From the NCBI RefSeq assembly GCF_003550065.1, contig NZ_QXDC01000004.1, forward strand, positions 310,001-374,000: a DNA stretch of 64,000 nucleotides. Direction: 5' to 3'. The DNA is from Hephaestia caeni (GTDB lineage: Bacteria > Pseudomonadota > Alphaproteobacteria > Sphingomonadales > Sphingomonadaceae). Below are positions 16,301 through 24,433 of this stretch, in pieces (the stretch's first letter is position 1; every line of letters begins with the position of its first letter). The translations under genes and the position numbers were made by a program. The notes below the pieces were generated by a model, which was not told the DNA's origin, ran no database searches, and saw only the letters and a program-made list of their open reading frames with translations.

Positions 16301-17709
16301 CCGGTCGGAGCTACCATGCCGATCTCGGGGCCAGGAACCAGCGGCTGCGCGTCCATTATCTGCTGGAGGCCGGATGGAAGGCCGACAGCGCCATCCAGGG
16401 GTTCGGGCGGACGAACCGCACCAACCAGAAGCAGCCGCCGCTGTTCCGCCCGGTGACGACCGACGTGAAGGCGCAGAAGCGCTTCATCTCGACCATCGCG
16501 CGGCGCCTCGACACGCTGGGCGCGATCACCCGCGGCCAACGACAGACCGGCGGCCAGGGCCTGTTCCGGCCCGAGGACAACCTGGAATCCCACTATGCGC
16601 GCGACGCGCTGCGCCAGCTCTACCGCCTGCTTTACGGCGGCAAGATCGAGGGTTGTTCGCTCGGGGCTTTCGAGGCGGCGACGGGATTGTCGCTCGCCGA
16701 CAGCAACGGCCTCAAGGACGAACTGCCGCCGATCACCACCTTCCTCAACCGGATGCTGGCGCTGACCATCGACCTCCAGAACATCCTGTTCACGGCGTTC
16801 GAGGATTTGCTGAGCGCGCGGATCGAGGGGGCGATCGCATCGGGAAGCTATGAGCTGGGGCTGGAGACGCTCCAGGCCGAGAGCTTCACCATCGTCGCTC
16901 GAACCACCATCTATACCCATCCGGGAACCACGGCGGAGACACGGTTGCTGACGATCGAACGCAAGGACCGCAACCAGCCGCTGACGCTGGACGGCGCGCG
17001 CGCCCATCTCGGCGATGGCGATGCGGCGTTGCTGGTCAACGCGCAGTCGGGCCGCGCCGCCGTGCAGATCCCGACGCGCGGCCTGCTGCTCGACGACGGC
17101 AGCGTCGAGCGCCGCGTGCGGCTCGTCCGGCCGATGGAATCGACACCGATGCCGCTGGCGGCGATGGGCGAGACACAATGGCGCGAAGCGGATCGTACTA
17201 CCTTCGCCCGCGCCTGGGAGGCGGAGCTGGCCGAGGTGCCTCAGTTCGCGACCAGCACGATGCACATCGTCACCGGCCTGTTGTTGCCGATCTGGAAGCG
17301 GCTTCCCCAGGAATCCAGCCGCGTCTATCGGCTCCAGGCCGATGACGGCGAACGCATCGTCGGCCGCCGGGTCTCGCCCGCCTGGGTCGCGATGGCGACC
17401 GCTAACGACAATGGGCCGCACCTCGACCCGCAGGCGGCGTTCACCGCCCTGATGGACGGGCGCACGATTCTCGATCTGGCCGAAGGTCTCCAGCTTCGCC
17501 GCGCGCGCGTCATGGGGGTGAACCGGATCGAGCTATCGGGATTCACCGACGCCATGCGCGAGCGATTGACCGCCTATGGTCTGTTCCATGAGATCATCTC
17601 GTGGAAGCTACGGATGTTCGTCCCCGTCGATGCCAGCGGCGTCGCCGTGCTCGACCGGGTGCTGAAGCGCTGGCCGATCCAGCGCGTCGGCGACCGGGCG
17701 GCGGCATAA
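13360..17709 (+). CDS. Strawberry-notch-type methyltransferase/helicase fusion
   Basis: Giant 1449-residue protein. The N-terminal part holds a SAM-dependent methyltransferase fold (glycine loop EPSAGTGLLAVHAE near 150-163, catalytic NPPF at 216-219), as in N6-adenine methylases. The second half is a superfamily-2 helicase of the strawberry-notch/DISARM-like class: Walker A GDGTGAGKG near 504, DEAH box at 613-616, and late motif QGFGRTNRTNQ near 1017. It is common on alphaproteobacterial ICEs and plasmids, where it is thought to modify or remodel the incoming element. The Toprim gene starts inside its stop (TAATG). No strong ribosome site precedes the ATG. Confidence 0.85.
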   Translation: MTPSASAARSAAPLPVAPGFAATGQAILVAAHLILPDLERGRAIDARALRSAMETAFGGSDAGGAWNWKTAYDACEAAQVLFLRKYGSTILRKSASPVAALAMIEKIGALLPTHTRRSQTSQALQQFSTPAGLGVVAAIAAAIRPGDVVLEPSAGTGLLAVHAENRGARLLLNELAEIRAEVLAGLFGDCAVTRHDAAHIHDHLDVGLVPSVVLMNPPFSAVAHVDRTMKDAALRHIGSALARLAPGGRLVTITGANCAPDNPAWREAFARLQERGRVVFSAAIDGRVYAKHGTTIDTRLTVIDRVPADDPNAFPVSPGIAPDTATLLAWVLDLVPPRAPSPEMPPPVTPIAMQAIAAKPARQRAAPILAPVPAVVPDAVELAYETIDWTPAETGRLTDAIYEPYALQSIRIPGAKPHPTPLVQSAAMASVAPPRPSYRPILPARLIADAILSDAQLESVILAGEAHSDHLAGSWSVDPTWDIVKAAADEADDAVRFRRGWFLGDGTGAGKGRQVAGVILDNWLKGRRRAVWVSRSDTLHHDAMRDWAALGQERLLVTPLSRFRQGTPIKLDAGVLFTTYATLRSQERGEKVSRVQQIVDWLGPDFDGVIIFDEAHAMANAAGGKGERGEQAPSQQGRAGLRLQHALPDARIVYVSATGATTVQNLAYAQRLGLWGGEDFPFSTRSEFIAAIEDGGVAAMEVLARDLKALGLYAARSLSFDGVEYEMLEHRLTPGQIGIYDAYAGAFQIIHNNLDAAMQAANITGATGTLNAQAKSAARSAFESAKQRFFNHLITAMQTPSLVASIARDLEAGHACVVQIVSTGEALMERRLADIPTDEWDDVRVDVTPREYVLSYLEHSFPVQLYEPFTDSEGNLSSRPVYHDGQPVLSRDAVDRRDRLIEHLASLAPVPAALDQILHHFGTDLVAEVTGRSRRIVRKRGSDGIDRYVVETRPGSANLGETDAFQADAKRVLVFSDAGGTGRSYHADLGARNQRLRVHYLLEAGWKADSAIQGFGRTNRTNQKQPPLFRPVTTDVKAQKRFISTIARRLDTLGAITRGQRQTGGQGLFRPEDNLESHYARDALRQLYRLLYGGKIEGCSLGAFEAATGLSLADSNGLKDELPPITTFLNRMLALTIDLQNILFTAFEDLLSARIEGAIASGSYELGLETLQAESFTIVARTTIYTHPGTTAETRLLTIERKDRNQPLTLDGARAHLGDGDAALLVNAQSGRAAVQIPTRGLLLDDGSVERRVRLVRPMESTPMPLAAMGETQWREADRTTFARAWEAELAEVPQFATSTMHIVTGLLLPIWKRLPQESSRVYRLQADDGERIVGRRVSPAWVAMATANDNGPHLDPQAAFTALMDGRTILDLAEGLQLRRARVMGVNRIELSGFTDAMRERLTAYGLFHEIISWKLRMFVPVDASGVAVLDRVLKRWPIQRVGDRAAA
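13609..13648. repeat. Octamer-phased CGTAAAT repeat inside the helicase gene
   Basis: CGTAAAT at 13609 and 13633, exactly 24 bp apart, with degenerate octamers between. Same motif family as 18151/18175, 22732/22748 and 46511. Confidence 0.5.
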
Positions 17710-18785
17710 TGGGACGTTTATCGGATCAGGCAGGTGAACTGGCGCAGCGTCTCGGTGATCAGGCCGAGGCGGTGTGCCGTCACTATCTGTCGAAGGGGCA
17801 TCGTGAGGGCCGTTACTGGCTGGTCGGCGATGCCCGCAACACGCCGGGGCGCAGTCTCTATGTGCGACTTTCCGGCTCGGACGACGGACGCGGCGCGGCG
17901 GGCAAATGGACCGACGCATCCACTGGCGAACATGGCGACCTGCTCGACATCATCGCGATTTCCTGTGGCCATCACCGTCTGCGTGACTCGCTCGACGAGG
18001 CCCGGAGTTTCCTCAGCCTGCCACGCCCCGAGCCTGTCGACGAAGGTCCGCGATATCGCCGTGAGCCGAAGGCGCCGACCGGCACCCCGCAAGCCGCGCG
18101 GCGCCTGCTGGCGGCCTCGAAGCCGTTTCTGGCGACAGTCGTGGAAGCGTATTTACGGCAACGTGCGATTACGGATTTACGCAATGGCGATCCGCTCCGT
18201 TTCCATCCGCATTGCTATTACCGGCCATCGCAGGATGATCCGCCGGGGACACGTCCGGCCTGGCCCGCGATGATCGCCGCCGTCACCGATCTCGATGGCG
18301 GCGTGACCGGCGTTCATCGCACCTGGCTTACTTCTGGGCTCGACCCGGCCGCGATCGACAAAGCGCCTATATCCTCACCGAGACGCGCCATGGGACATCT
18401 TCTCGGGCACGGCGTCCGCTTCGGGGTCGCGGATAGCGTGATGGCGGCGGGCGAAGGGATCGAGACCCTCTTGTCGGTGCGACAGATCATGCCCGCCATG
18501 CCCATGATCGCCGCTCTATCCTCGCCCCACCTCGGCGCCATCCTGTTCCCGGCGGCGCTGCGACGCCTCTATGTCGTGCGCGACGACGATCCGGCCGGCG
18601 ATGTGGCGGTGACGACGTTGAGCGAGCGAGCTTCCAGCGCCGGGATCGAGGTCGTGCCGTTGTCGCCGATGCTCGGCGATCACAACGAGGATCTGCGCCT
18701 GGTCGGGCCGGAGCGGATGCGGGCGGGGTTGCGCGTGCAACTCGTGCCCGCCGATGTCGGCCGGTTCCTGATGCCGTCCCGGTGA
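17709..18785 (+). CDS. Toprim-domain (primase-like) protein
   Basis: A 358-residue protein: N-terminal DUF7146-type primase-associated region (about 1-200), then a Toprim domain with the catalytic Glu in AGEGIETLLSV (near 244) and the acidic pair in VVRDDDPAG (near 288-296). Toprim enzymes bind Mg ions to handle DNA ends or synthesise primers. No zinc finger or helicase part is seen, so a plasmid-type primase or accessory nuclease is likely. Its ATG overlaps the stop of the helicase gene, implying joint expression. It contains a pair of the octamer-spaced ATTTACG repeats (18151 and 18175), which force two rare TTA leucine codons. Confidence 0.82.
   Translation: MGRLSDQAGELAQRLGDQAEAVCRHYLSKGHREGRYWLVGDARNTPGRSLYVRLSGSDDGRGAAGKWTDASTGEHGDLLDIIAISCGHHRLRDSLDEARSFLSLPRPEPVDEGPRYRREPKAPTGTPQAARRLLAASKPFLATVVEAYLRQRAITDLRNGDPLRFHPHCYYRPSQDDPPGTRPAWPAMIAAVTDLDGGVTGVHRTWLTSGLDPAAIDKAPISSPRRAMGHLLGHGVRFGVADSVMAAGEGIETLLSVRQIMPAMPMIAALSSPHLGAILFPAALRRLYVVRDDDPAGDVAVTTLSERASSAGIEVVPLSPMLGDHNEDLRLVGPERMRAGLRVQLVPADVGRFLMPSR
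18150..18188. repeat. Octamer-phased ATTTACG repeat inside the Toprim gene
   Basis: ATTTACG at 18151 and 18175, again 24 bp apart. Read on the minus strand this is CGTAAAT separated by multiples of eight bases. Confidence 0.5.
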
Positions 18786-19115
18786 AGCCGGGAAGGCAGT
18801 GGGTTTGTGACGGGTCCGGTGCCGGGGAAGACCGCCGGGTGTCAGGGTGACGCAGAGATCGGAAAGGCCAGCGCCCTCGGCCTTCTCTAGAGGGCGATCG
18901 GAACGGCAAACGCCCCGGTCCGGCAACGGCGGGCTTCAACTTTCTTCCCCTGGCGGCAGAGCCGCCATTCCTCGCGAGACAAGAAAGCCTTGCCCGCCGT
19001 CCTCCGCTTCGCTGCGGCCCTTTCGCTATCGCTTGGGGTGCAGGCCCGGTTCGCCCGCCGTCTTTCGTCGCCTGCGAAGGCCGCGAAGGGCGCGGCCAAC
19101 CGAAGAGGCGTCACC
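18786..19115 (+). other. Intergenic leader before the DUF2493 gene
   Basis: No gene seen. It begins with GTTTGTGACGGGTCC, close to the GTGACGGG block of the leaders at 7315 and 8404. It also has a hairpin AAGGCC / GGCCTT near 18868-18888 and the 16-mer GGTCCGGCAACGGCGG (18917-18932), which recurs at 24190-24205. Confidence 0.45.
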
Positions 19116-20057
19116 ATGAAAACCGAAAGCCAGCTTCCTGAGCACGAACCCGAACACGCAGAATCCCCCACCGCCTATCTTCTCCAGGAAATGGCACTCT
19201 ACGGATACCGGCCATACTCCGACGAACCCGATGACCGGCCGCTCCCTGATGCCCGCATCGCCGGCGGCGCCATCGTCGACATCTTCGACGCGATGGTCGT
19301 GACCTTCATCGACACCCGTCTCGAGCCCGACCTTGAAGACCTGCTCTGGAACCTCACCAACGTCTTCCACCGCGCCGGCGAACGGATCGAGCGCGAGCTT
19401 GACGACAATGAGGTCGCCCAGAAGCGCAGCCAGAAGGAACAGGACGGCTCCGAGGTGAAGTCGGTCGAGCTGGAAACACTTCTGCGCGAGGGCACGACGA
19501 TGCTCGAGCGCCGCGACGCGATGGAGTTCTTCCGCGATGGCTGCGCCGACCAGTTCCGCATCCACATCCGCAAACCCTGGACGCCGCGCTCTGGCTCGAA
19601 GGTCAACCGCAAAGCGCTGACCTCGGCGGTCGTCTCCAGCCGGGATTTCGTCAATGCGCGGCAGCGGGCGGAAAAGCAGGTGCTGATCCCCGCCGGCACG
19701 CTGATCGCCTTCAGCTCAGGGCCGACCTTCAACGATCATCGGTTCATCTGGGACCTGCTCGACCGTGTCCACGCCAAACATCCCGAGATGGTCCTGGCGC
19801 ACGGGGCAACGCCGACGGGCGGCGAGAAGATCGCCGCCCTCTGGGCCGATCATCGCAAGGTTCCGCAGATCCCCTTCAAGCCCGACTGGAACCGGCACAA
19901 GAAGGCCGCGCCGTTCAAGCGCAACGATGCGCTGCTGGAAGCCTTGCCCGCCGGCGTTATCATCCTGCCGGGCACCGGCATCCAGGACAATCTGCACGAC
20001 AAGGCCAAAGCGATGGGCATCAAGCGCTGGGACTTCCGGCATCAGGGCGGCGCGTGA
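19116..20057 (+). CDS. DUF2493-domain protein
   Basis: A 313-residue protein. The C-terminal 130 residues form the DUF2493 (SLOG-like, YAcAr) nucleotide-binding fold: IAFSSGPTFNDHRFIWDLLD near 204, HGATPTGGEKIAALWA near 237, then the basic GIKRWDFR end. The N-terminus is acidic and helical. DUF2493 proteins are frequent on conjugative elements; the SLOG relationship suggests recognition of a nucleotide or ADP-ribose-like ligand, but no role is established. The ATG at 19116 has GAAGAGG before it. It is the last backbone gene before the arsenic cargo. Confidence 0.8.
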   Translation: MKTESQLPEHEPEHAESPTAYLLQEMALYGYRPYSDEPDDRPLPDARIAGGAIVDIFDAMVVTFIDTRLEPDLEDLLWNLTNVFHRAGERIERELDDNEVAQKRSQKEQDGSEVKSVELETLLREGTTMLERRDAMEFFRDGCADQFRIHIRKPWTPRSGSKVNRKALTSAVVSSRDFVNARQRAEKQVLIPAGTLIAFSSGPTFNDHRFIWDLLDRVHAKHPEMVLAHGATPTGGEKIAALWADHRKVPQIPFKPDWNRHKKAAPFKRNDALLEALPAGVIILPGTGIQDNLHDKAKAMGIKRWDFRHQGGA

Positions 20058-20095
20058 GCGCCGCCCGCCATACGAATCATGGTTGGCCGAGAACA

Positions 20096-20119
20096 ATATA
20101 TCTACTAGTCTGGATATAT
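20096..20119. promoter_or_regulatory. Probable ArsR operator
   Basis: ATATATC and GATATAT form an inverted repeat with 10 nt between, in an A+T-rich patch that ends inside the arsR start codon. This is the expected place for autorepression by an ArsR/SmtB repressor. Confidence 0.55.
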
Positions 20120-20450
20120 GGAAAACGAATCAGCCATCCTTGCGCTGGGCGCGCTGGCGCAGTCCACGCGGCTCGACACCTTTCGCCTGCTGGTGCGGCA
20201 CGAACCGGACGGCCTCGCCGCCGGGGACATCGCCCGCGCGCTCGACGTGCCGCAGAACACCATGTCGGCGCACCTGGCGACGCTGGCGCGCGCCGGGCTG
20301 GTGACGTCGGAGCGGCATAGCCGCTCGATCGTCTACCGCGCCGATCTCGACACGCTGAAGGCGCTCACCCTGTTTCTGGTCAAGGATTGCTGCGGCGGGC
20401 GCGCGGAACTGTGCGAACCGCTGATCGCCGAACTGACGCCCTGCTGCTGA
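20118..20450 (+). CDS. arsR: ArsR-family arsenite-responsive repressor
   Basis: Winged-helix ArsR/SmtB repressor of 110 residues. The DNA-binding helices lie around residues 33-62 (AAGDIARALDVPQNTMSAHLATL), and the winged region ends SERHSRSIVYRAD. A Cys-rich C-terminus (CCGG near 92, Cys near 98, final CC) is likely the As(III)/Sb(III) site; it is placed differently from the E. coli CVC helix site and resembles the C-terminal site of other ArsR proteins. First gene of arsR-arsC-acr3-arsH on a single transcript; an operator dyad overlaps its start. Confidence 0.9.
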   Translation: MENESAILALGALAQSTRLDTFRLLVRHEPDGLAAGDIARALDVPQNTMSAHLATLARAGLVTSERHSRSIVYRADLDTLKALTLFLVKDCCGGRAELCEPLIAELTPCC

Positions 20451-20461
20451 ACGGACCCGAC

Positions 20462-20893
20462 ATGATCGCACCTAATATCACCATCTGGCACAACCCCGAC
20501 TGCGGCACCTCGCGCAACACGCTGGCGATGATCCGCAACGCCGGGATCGAGCCGCGCATCGTCGAATATCTCAAGACGCCGCCGACGCGGGAAAAGCTGG
20601 CTGCGCTGATCACCGCAGCGGGTCTCGCGCCGCGCGACGTGCTGCGCGCCAAGGGCACACGCTACGAGGGACTGTCTCAGGACGATCCGGCCTTGGCCGA
20701 TGAAGCCCTGCTCGATGCGATGATGACGCATCCGATCCTCATCAACCGGCCTTTGGTGGAAACGCCGCTCGGCGTGCGGCTGTGCCGCCCGTCCGAGGGG
20801 GTGCTGGACATCCTGCCCGCAGCCCAGCGCGGCGCCTTCGCCAAGGAAGATGGCGAACAGGTCATCGACGCGTCCGGCAAGCGGATCAGCTGA
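20462..20893 (+). CDS. arsC: Glutaredoxin-type arsenate reductase ArsC
   Basis: Arsenate reductase of 143 residues, reducing As(V) to As(III) with glutathione/glutaredoxin. The catalytic motif HNPDCGTSRNT has Cys14, and Arg residues later (for example near 68 and 108, NRPLVETPLG) match the oxyanion site of plasmid R773 ArsC. The length fits the family. The ATG at 20462 is 11 nt after arsR and 5 nt upstream of its gene end lies the acr3 start, so it is mid-operon. Arsenite produced here is exported by the next gene product. Confidence 0.93.
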   Translation: MIAPNITIWHNPDCGTSRNTLAMIRNAGIEPRIVEYLKTPPTREKLAALITAAGLAPRDVLRAKGTRYEGLSQDDPALADEALLDAMMTHPILINRPLVETPLGVRLCRPSEGVLDILPAAQRGAFAKEDGEQVIDASGKRIS

Positions 20894-20897
20894 ACCA

Positions 20898-21962
20898 ATG
20901 GCCACTACTACATCGGCCGCGCCCCCGGCGATCGGCATCTTCGAACGCTATCTGTCGATCTGGGTCGCTCTGTGCATCGTCGCCGGTATCGGGCTGGGCT
21001 TTGCGCTGCCCGGCCTGTTCGCCGTAATCGCCGAGGCAGAAGTGGCCAACGTCAACCTCGTCGTCGCGGTGCTGATCTGGCTGATGATCGTGCCGATGCT
21101 GCTCAAGATCGATTTCGGCGCGCTCGGGAGCGTGCGCCAGCATTGGAAGGGTGTCGGCGTCACCCTGTTCATCAACTGGGCGGTCAAGCCCTTCTCGATG
21201 GCGCTGCTCGGCACCTTTTTCCTTGGATATCTGTTCGCGCCGCTGCTGCCTGAAGGCGAAATTTCTTCCTATATCGCCGGGCTTATTCTGCTGGCGGCGG
21301 CGCCCTGCACGGCGATGGTGTTCGTCTGGTCCAACCTGTGCGACGGTGACCCCGCCTATACGCTGAGCCAGGTCGCCTTGAACGACCTCATCATGGTGTT
21401 TGCGTTCGCGCCGCTGGTGGCGCTGCTGCTGGGCGTCGCCGCGATCACCGTGCCTTGGGACACGCTGCTGATCTCGGTCGCGCTCTATATCGTCGCCCCG
21501 GTAATCGCCGCGCAGATACTCCGCCGTGCGGTGCTGGCCTCGGGCGGGCAATCGGCACTCAATCGGCTGCTGTCCCGGCTCGGTCCGGTCTCGATGATCG
21601 CGCTGCTGGCGACGCTGGTGCTGCTGTTCGGGTTCCAGGGCAAGGCGATCATCGCCCAGCCGCTGGTGATCGCATTGCTCGCGGTGCCGATCCTGATCCA
21701 GGTCTATTTCAACGCCGGGCTCGCTTATTGGCTGAGCCGCCGTTTCGGCGTGGCGTGGTGCGTCGCCGCGCCATCGGCGTTGATCGGCGCTTCCAACTTC
21801 TTCGAGCTGGCGGTGGCCGCCGCGATCTCGCTGTTTGGGCTCACGTCCGGGGCGGCACTGGCGACCGTGGTCGGCGTATTGGTCGAGGTGCCGGTGATGC
21901 TGTCGGTGGTGGCGATCGTGAAGCGGTCGCGCGGCTGGTATGAGCGGGGTGCCGCCGCATGA
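20898..21962 (+). CDS. acr3: Arsenite efflux permease, ACR3 family
   Basis: Inner-membrane arsenite/H+ antiporter of 354 residues with about ten transmembrane segments. Characteristic ACR3 stretches are [18 protein letters not shown] (near 57), the conserved Cys in [13 protein letters not shown] near 137, and the late [15 protein letters not shown] near 296. ACR3 is unrelated to ArsB in sequence. The ATG at 20898 is 4 nt after the arsC stop, and its own stop overlaps arsH (ATGA). Confidence 0.93.
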   Translation: MATTTSAAPPAIGIFERYLSIWVALCIVAGIGLGFALPGLFAVIAEAEVANVNLVVAVLIWLMIVPMLLKIDFGALGSVRQHWKGVGVTLFINWAVKPFSMALLGTFFLGYLFAPLLPEGEISSYIAGLILLAAAPCTAMVFVWSNLCDGDPAYTLSQVALNDLIMVFAFAPLVALLLGVAAITVPWDTLLISVALYIVAPVIAAQILRRAVLASGGQSALNRLLSRLGPVSMIALLATLVLLFGFQGKAIIAQPLVIALLAVPILIQVYFNAGLAYWLSRRFGVAWCVAAPSALIGASNFFELAVAAAISLFGLTSGAALATVVGVLVEVPVMLSVVAIVKRSRGWYERGAAA

Positions 21963-22726
21963 GCCGTTTGCGAACCCTGTCCGATCCCGATCATCTGCCT
22001 GCGCTCGACCCGCGCTATGTCCATGCGCGGGCCGCGCTCGGCCTTGGCGCGGACGCTCCCCCACCCCGCATCCTGCTGCTCTACGGCAGTTTGCGCGAAC
22101 GATCCTTCTCGCGCCTCGCGGTCGAGGAAGCGGCGCGGTTGCTGCAATTCTTCGGTGCGGAAACCCGCATCTTCGACCCGTCCGACCTGCCGCTGCCCGA
22201 CCAGCACGCCGGCGACGATCATCCCGCCGTCCACGAGTTGCGCGAACTCTCGATGTGGTCGGAAGGGCATGTCTGGTGCAGCCCCGAACGCCACGGCCAG
22301 ATCAGCGGCATCATGAAAACGCAGATCGACCATCTGCCGTTGGAGATGGGCGGGATGCGCCCAACACAGGGCCGCACGCTGGCGGTGATGCAGGTGTCAG
22401 GCGGCTCGCAGTCGTTCAACGCGGTCAACACCCTGCGCCTGCTTGGCCGCTGGATGCGGATGGTGACGATCCCCAACCAGTCGAGCGTGGCGACGGCCTA
22501 CAAGGAGTTCGACGAGGACGGGCGCATGAAGCCGTCTAGCTATTATGACCGGATCGTCGATGTGATGGAGGAACTGGTGCGGTTCACGGTGTTGCTCCGA
22601 CCTCATGCCGGCCAGCTCGTCGACCGCTATTCGGAGCGTAAGGCGGCGGGCGTGTCGGTCGATCCGGCGACGGACCTGTCGACGATCGCGATCGGGCAGA
22701 CCGCTACGCCCGTTCAGCAGGCATAA
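21959..22726 (+). CDS. arsH: ArsH, NADPH-dependent FMN oxidoreductase
   Basis: ArsH flavoprotein of 255 residues. The phosphate-binding loop [13 protein letters not shown] is at about 41-53, the NADPH/FMN region [21 protein letters not shown] near 144, and the [14 protein letters not shown] stretch near 177 is typical. ArsH oxidises trivalent organoarsenicals (for example methylarsenite) to less toxic pentavalent forms. Last gene of the arsenic operon, overlapping acr3 by four bases. No terminator hairpin is obvious just after it; a repeat cluster begins at 22731. Confidence 0.92.
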   Translation: MSRLRTLSDPDHLPALDPRYVHARAALGLGADAPPPRILLLYGSLRERSFSRLAVEEAARLLQFFGAETRIFDPSDLPLPDQHAGDDHPAVHELRELSMWSEGHVWCSPERHGQISGIMKTQIDHLPLEMGGMRPTQGRTLAVMQVSGGSQSFNAVNTLRLLGRWMRMVTIPNQSSVATAYKEFDEDGRMKPSSYYDRIVDVMEELVRFTVLLRPHAGQLVDRYSERKAAGVSVDPATDLSTIAIGQTATPVQQA

Positions 22727-22730
22727 CGGG

Positions 22731-22762
22731 GATTTACGCTTCTAAGGATTTACGCCTTTACG
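22731..22762. repeat. Octamer-phased ATTTACG cluster, intergenic
   Basis: ATTTACG at 22732 and 22748 (16 bp apart) and TTTACG at 22757, directly after arsH. It is the non-coding member of the repeat family also found inside three ICE genes. Confidence 0.5.
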
Positions 22763-22844
22763 CTTTTGCTGTTCGCCTCCTTTTGCCAGTGGAAAGAACC
22801 GACCTAGCGGGGACCAAGCTGCTCGTTGCGATCCTGGCTTCGGG

Positions 22845-22976
22845 CTACAGATTGAACCTCTCCAACAGCACGCGCCGTTGCGACACCGGATGCGCGTCGA
22901 TCTCCAGAGCCACGAACCGACCCCGGTATTCGACGACCATGTCCGGGCAGTAGCGATTCCAGGCCTGCGCCATCAT
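22845..22976 (-). pseudogene. Short orphan ORF or gene remnant (43 codons)
   Basis: The minus-strand frame from ATG at 22976 to TAG reads with natural-looking residues (AQAWNRYCPDMVVEYRGRF). A stop lies a few codons upstream and no ribosome site is visible. It is most likely the tail of a gene displaced when the arsenic cargo entered. Family not recognised. Confidence 0.35.
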
Positions 22977-23302
22977 CGTCAGGCCGATGCGCTAACTCGG
23001 CCGTCAGGCATTTCCCATGGGTCGCGGTGCGTCAGACCGCCTGGACCGTGACGCCAGAATCGAGGGCGCGACGGCGCCAGTCACCGTCAGCCCGGTCAGA
23101 TTGGAGGGGCCACAAACGTCGTTCCCCCAACGGCTGCTTTAGACCAACCCCTATTCATGCCGCCCTTGTAGGCAACCGCCCGCCTAGTGCCGCCAACCCC
23201 GCAAGGGGGTTCCCCTGCGCTTTGCTCCGGTGACGGCGGCGTTCGCCCGCCTCCTTCAGCGTCATCGGGGATGGTCCCCGAGCAACCGAAGGAACAGACA
23301 TC
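22977..23302 (+). other. Intergenic leader before the first DUF736 gene
   Basis: No gene seen. It contains the 15-bp palindrome CGGGGATGGTCCCCG (23266-23280), repeated exactly at 24398-24412 before another small ICE gene, and the ribosome site GAAGGAAC before 23303. Confidence 0.45.
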
Positions 23303-23623
23303 ATGGCCACCATCGCAAACCTCACCCAGAAGCAGGACGGCAGCCTGGAAGGCACGCTCGCCACCCTCAACGTCACCGCCCAGATCGCGGTGATCCAGAA
23401 CACCCGCAAGACCAAGGAAAACGAGCCTGACTTCCGGATCATCAGCCGCAAGAACGGCTTCGAGCTGGGCGCCGGCTGGAACCGCTTCTCCCAGAACACG
23501 GGGGCGGAATACATCTCAGTCTCGCTCTCGGCTCCCGAGTTCGGAACCATCTACGGCAACGTCGCTCCGGCCCCCGGCGACGACCCTCTGAAGAAGGTCA
23601 TCATCTGGAACCCGCCGAGCTGA
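23303..23623 (+). CDS. DUF736-family protein (first copy)
   Basis: A 106-residue DUF736 protein: all-beta, starting IANLTQKQDGSLEGTL, with the conserved FELGAGWNRFS near 52 and YISVSLSAPEFG near 71. DUF736 proteins are found almost only on conjugative elements of proteobacteria; their job is not known to me. A divergent second copy lies at 29708. Preceded by a palindrome-bearing leader and followed by a strong terminator, so it seems to be a single-gene transcript, probably well expressed. Confidence 0.85.
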   Translation: MATIANLTQKQDGSLEGTLATLNVTAQIAVIQNTRKTKENEPDFRIISRKNGFELGAGWNRFSQNTGAEYISVSLSAPEFGTIYGNVAPAPGDDPLKKVIIWNPPS

Positions 23624-23633
23624 TCGCCACCCC

Positions 23634-23670
23634 GAGCCGGCCTCGCCCCCGCGAGGCCGGCTCTTTCCTT
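23634..23670 (+). terminator. Intrinsic terminator after DUF736
   Basis: GAGCCGGCCTCGC (23634-23646), loop CCCC, GCGAGGCCGGCTC (23651-23663), then TTTCCTT. A 13-bp perfect stem ends the DUF736 unit. Confidence 0.82.
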
Positions 23671-23692
23671 ACCACTGGCAAAAGGGGCGATC

Positions 23693-24001
23693 ATGAGCCG
23701 CCACGTCATCACCGTCAGCACCGAGACCGCGACCGACGATAACGCCGTCGTGGGCTACGACCCGCCGCTTCGCACCCACTTCATCCAAGGGTTCGAATAT
23801 CCGAAGACTGAGCAGCCAGTCCTCTGGCTCGGCACGCGCCTTGAGCAATATCCGACCTTGCTGATGCTGCTCGCCGATCTCGATGCCCGCGGCTACCAGA
23901 TCGACGGCCTCACCGTCGACACCATGGCCGACATGGGCGCGGAGGCGTCCCGCCCTTCGTCGCCAAGCCTTGTCGAGCGATACGGCTGGCCGCTCCGATA
24001 A
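23693..24001 (+). CDS. Conserved hypothetical ICE protein (102 aa)
   Basis: A 102-residue soluble protein; no domain recognised. It has a central YPTLLMLLADLDARGYQIDG segment (two helices) and an acidic, Pro/Ser-rich end. The ribosome site AAGGGGCGATC precedes the ATG. It lies between a terminator and a structured leader, so it is probably expressed alone. Similar small proteins accompany DUF736 on rhizobial and sphingomonad ICEs, but I cannot assign a role. Confidence 0.6.
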   Translation: MSRHVITVSTETATDDNAVVGYDPPLRTHFIQGFEYPKTEQPVLWLGTRLEQYPTLLMLLADLDARGYQIDGLTVDTMADMGAEASRPSSPSLVERYGWPLR

Positions 24002-24433
24002 GCCCGAACAGCGGCGGCGCCGATGCGTCGCCGCTGACTTCCCTGTGCGAACCGTCTCCTCCTCACGTCCCGTAGTTCGGCCTCTGGTCGACAACCGGGG
24101 TCGCCGCCCCATTCGGCAGCCGACGCATCAAACCTGAAAATGTCGGCTCAACGCTGGTTGGGAGCGCTCGCGCGTGCCCGAGAGGCCAGGGTCCGGCAAC
24201 GGCGGTCAGGTGCGGCAGGTCAAGCAGCTCCTGACCGCCGGGGAGCCACCCCGCTCTTTGAGGCTCATTCCTTGGTCCGGCGCATGGCCTGACGCCATCA
24301 ACCCGTAAAGGGTCCGCTTACGCTGCGCGTGCGGCCTTCAGGCTGCGCCTGTGCGGTGATCGCGGCCATGCGCCCGACACTTCGGGAGCCTGTCGAGCGG
24401 GGATGGTCCCCGCCTCTGAGACAGGAGCCGAAA
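24002..24433 (+). other. Structured non-coding leader region
   Basis: No gene seen in 430 nt. It holds a hairpin after the upstream stop (AGCGGCG / CGCCGCT near 24009-24035), the 16-mer GGTCCGGCAACGGCGG (24190-24205), a hairpin GGCGGTCAGG (24201-24210) / CCTGACCGCC (24230-24239), and a nested hairpin ending in the next ribosome site: CCTGTC (24389-24394) / GACAGG (24420-24425) around GCGGGGA-TGG-TCCCCGC. AGGAG at 24423-24427 overlaps the outer stem. Confidence 0.5.

Noticed and set aside
16024..17421. 465-codon minus-strand open frame inside the helicase gene
   Set aside because: Low-complexity Arg/Gln/Asp composition, no ribosome site, and a real gene on the other strand.
23027..23233. 68-codon ORF before the DUF736 gene
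   Set aside because: Arg/Pro-rich composition, no ribosome site, and it lies in a leader with a conserved palindrome.
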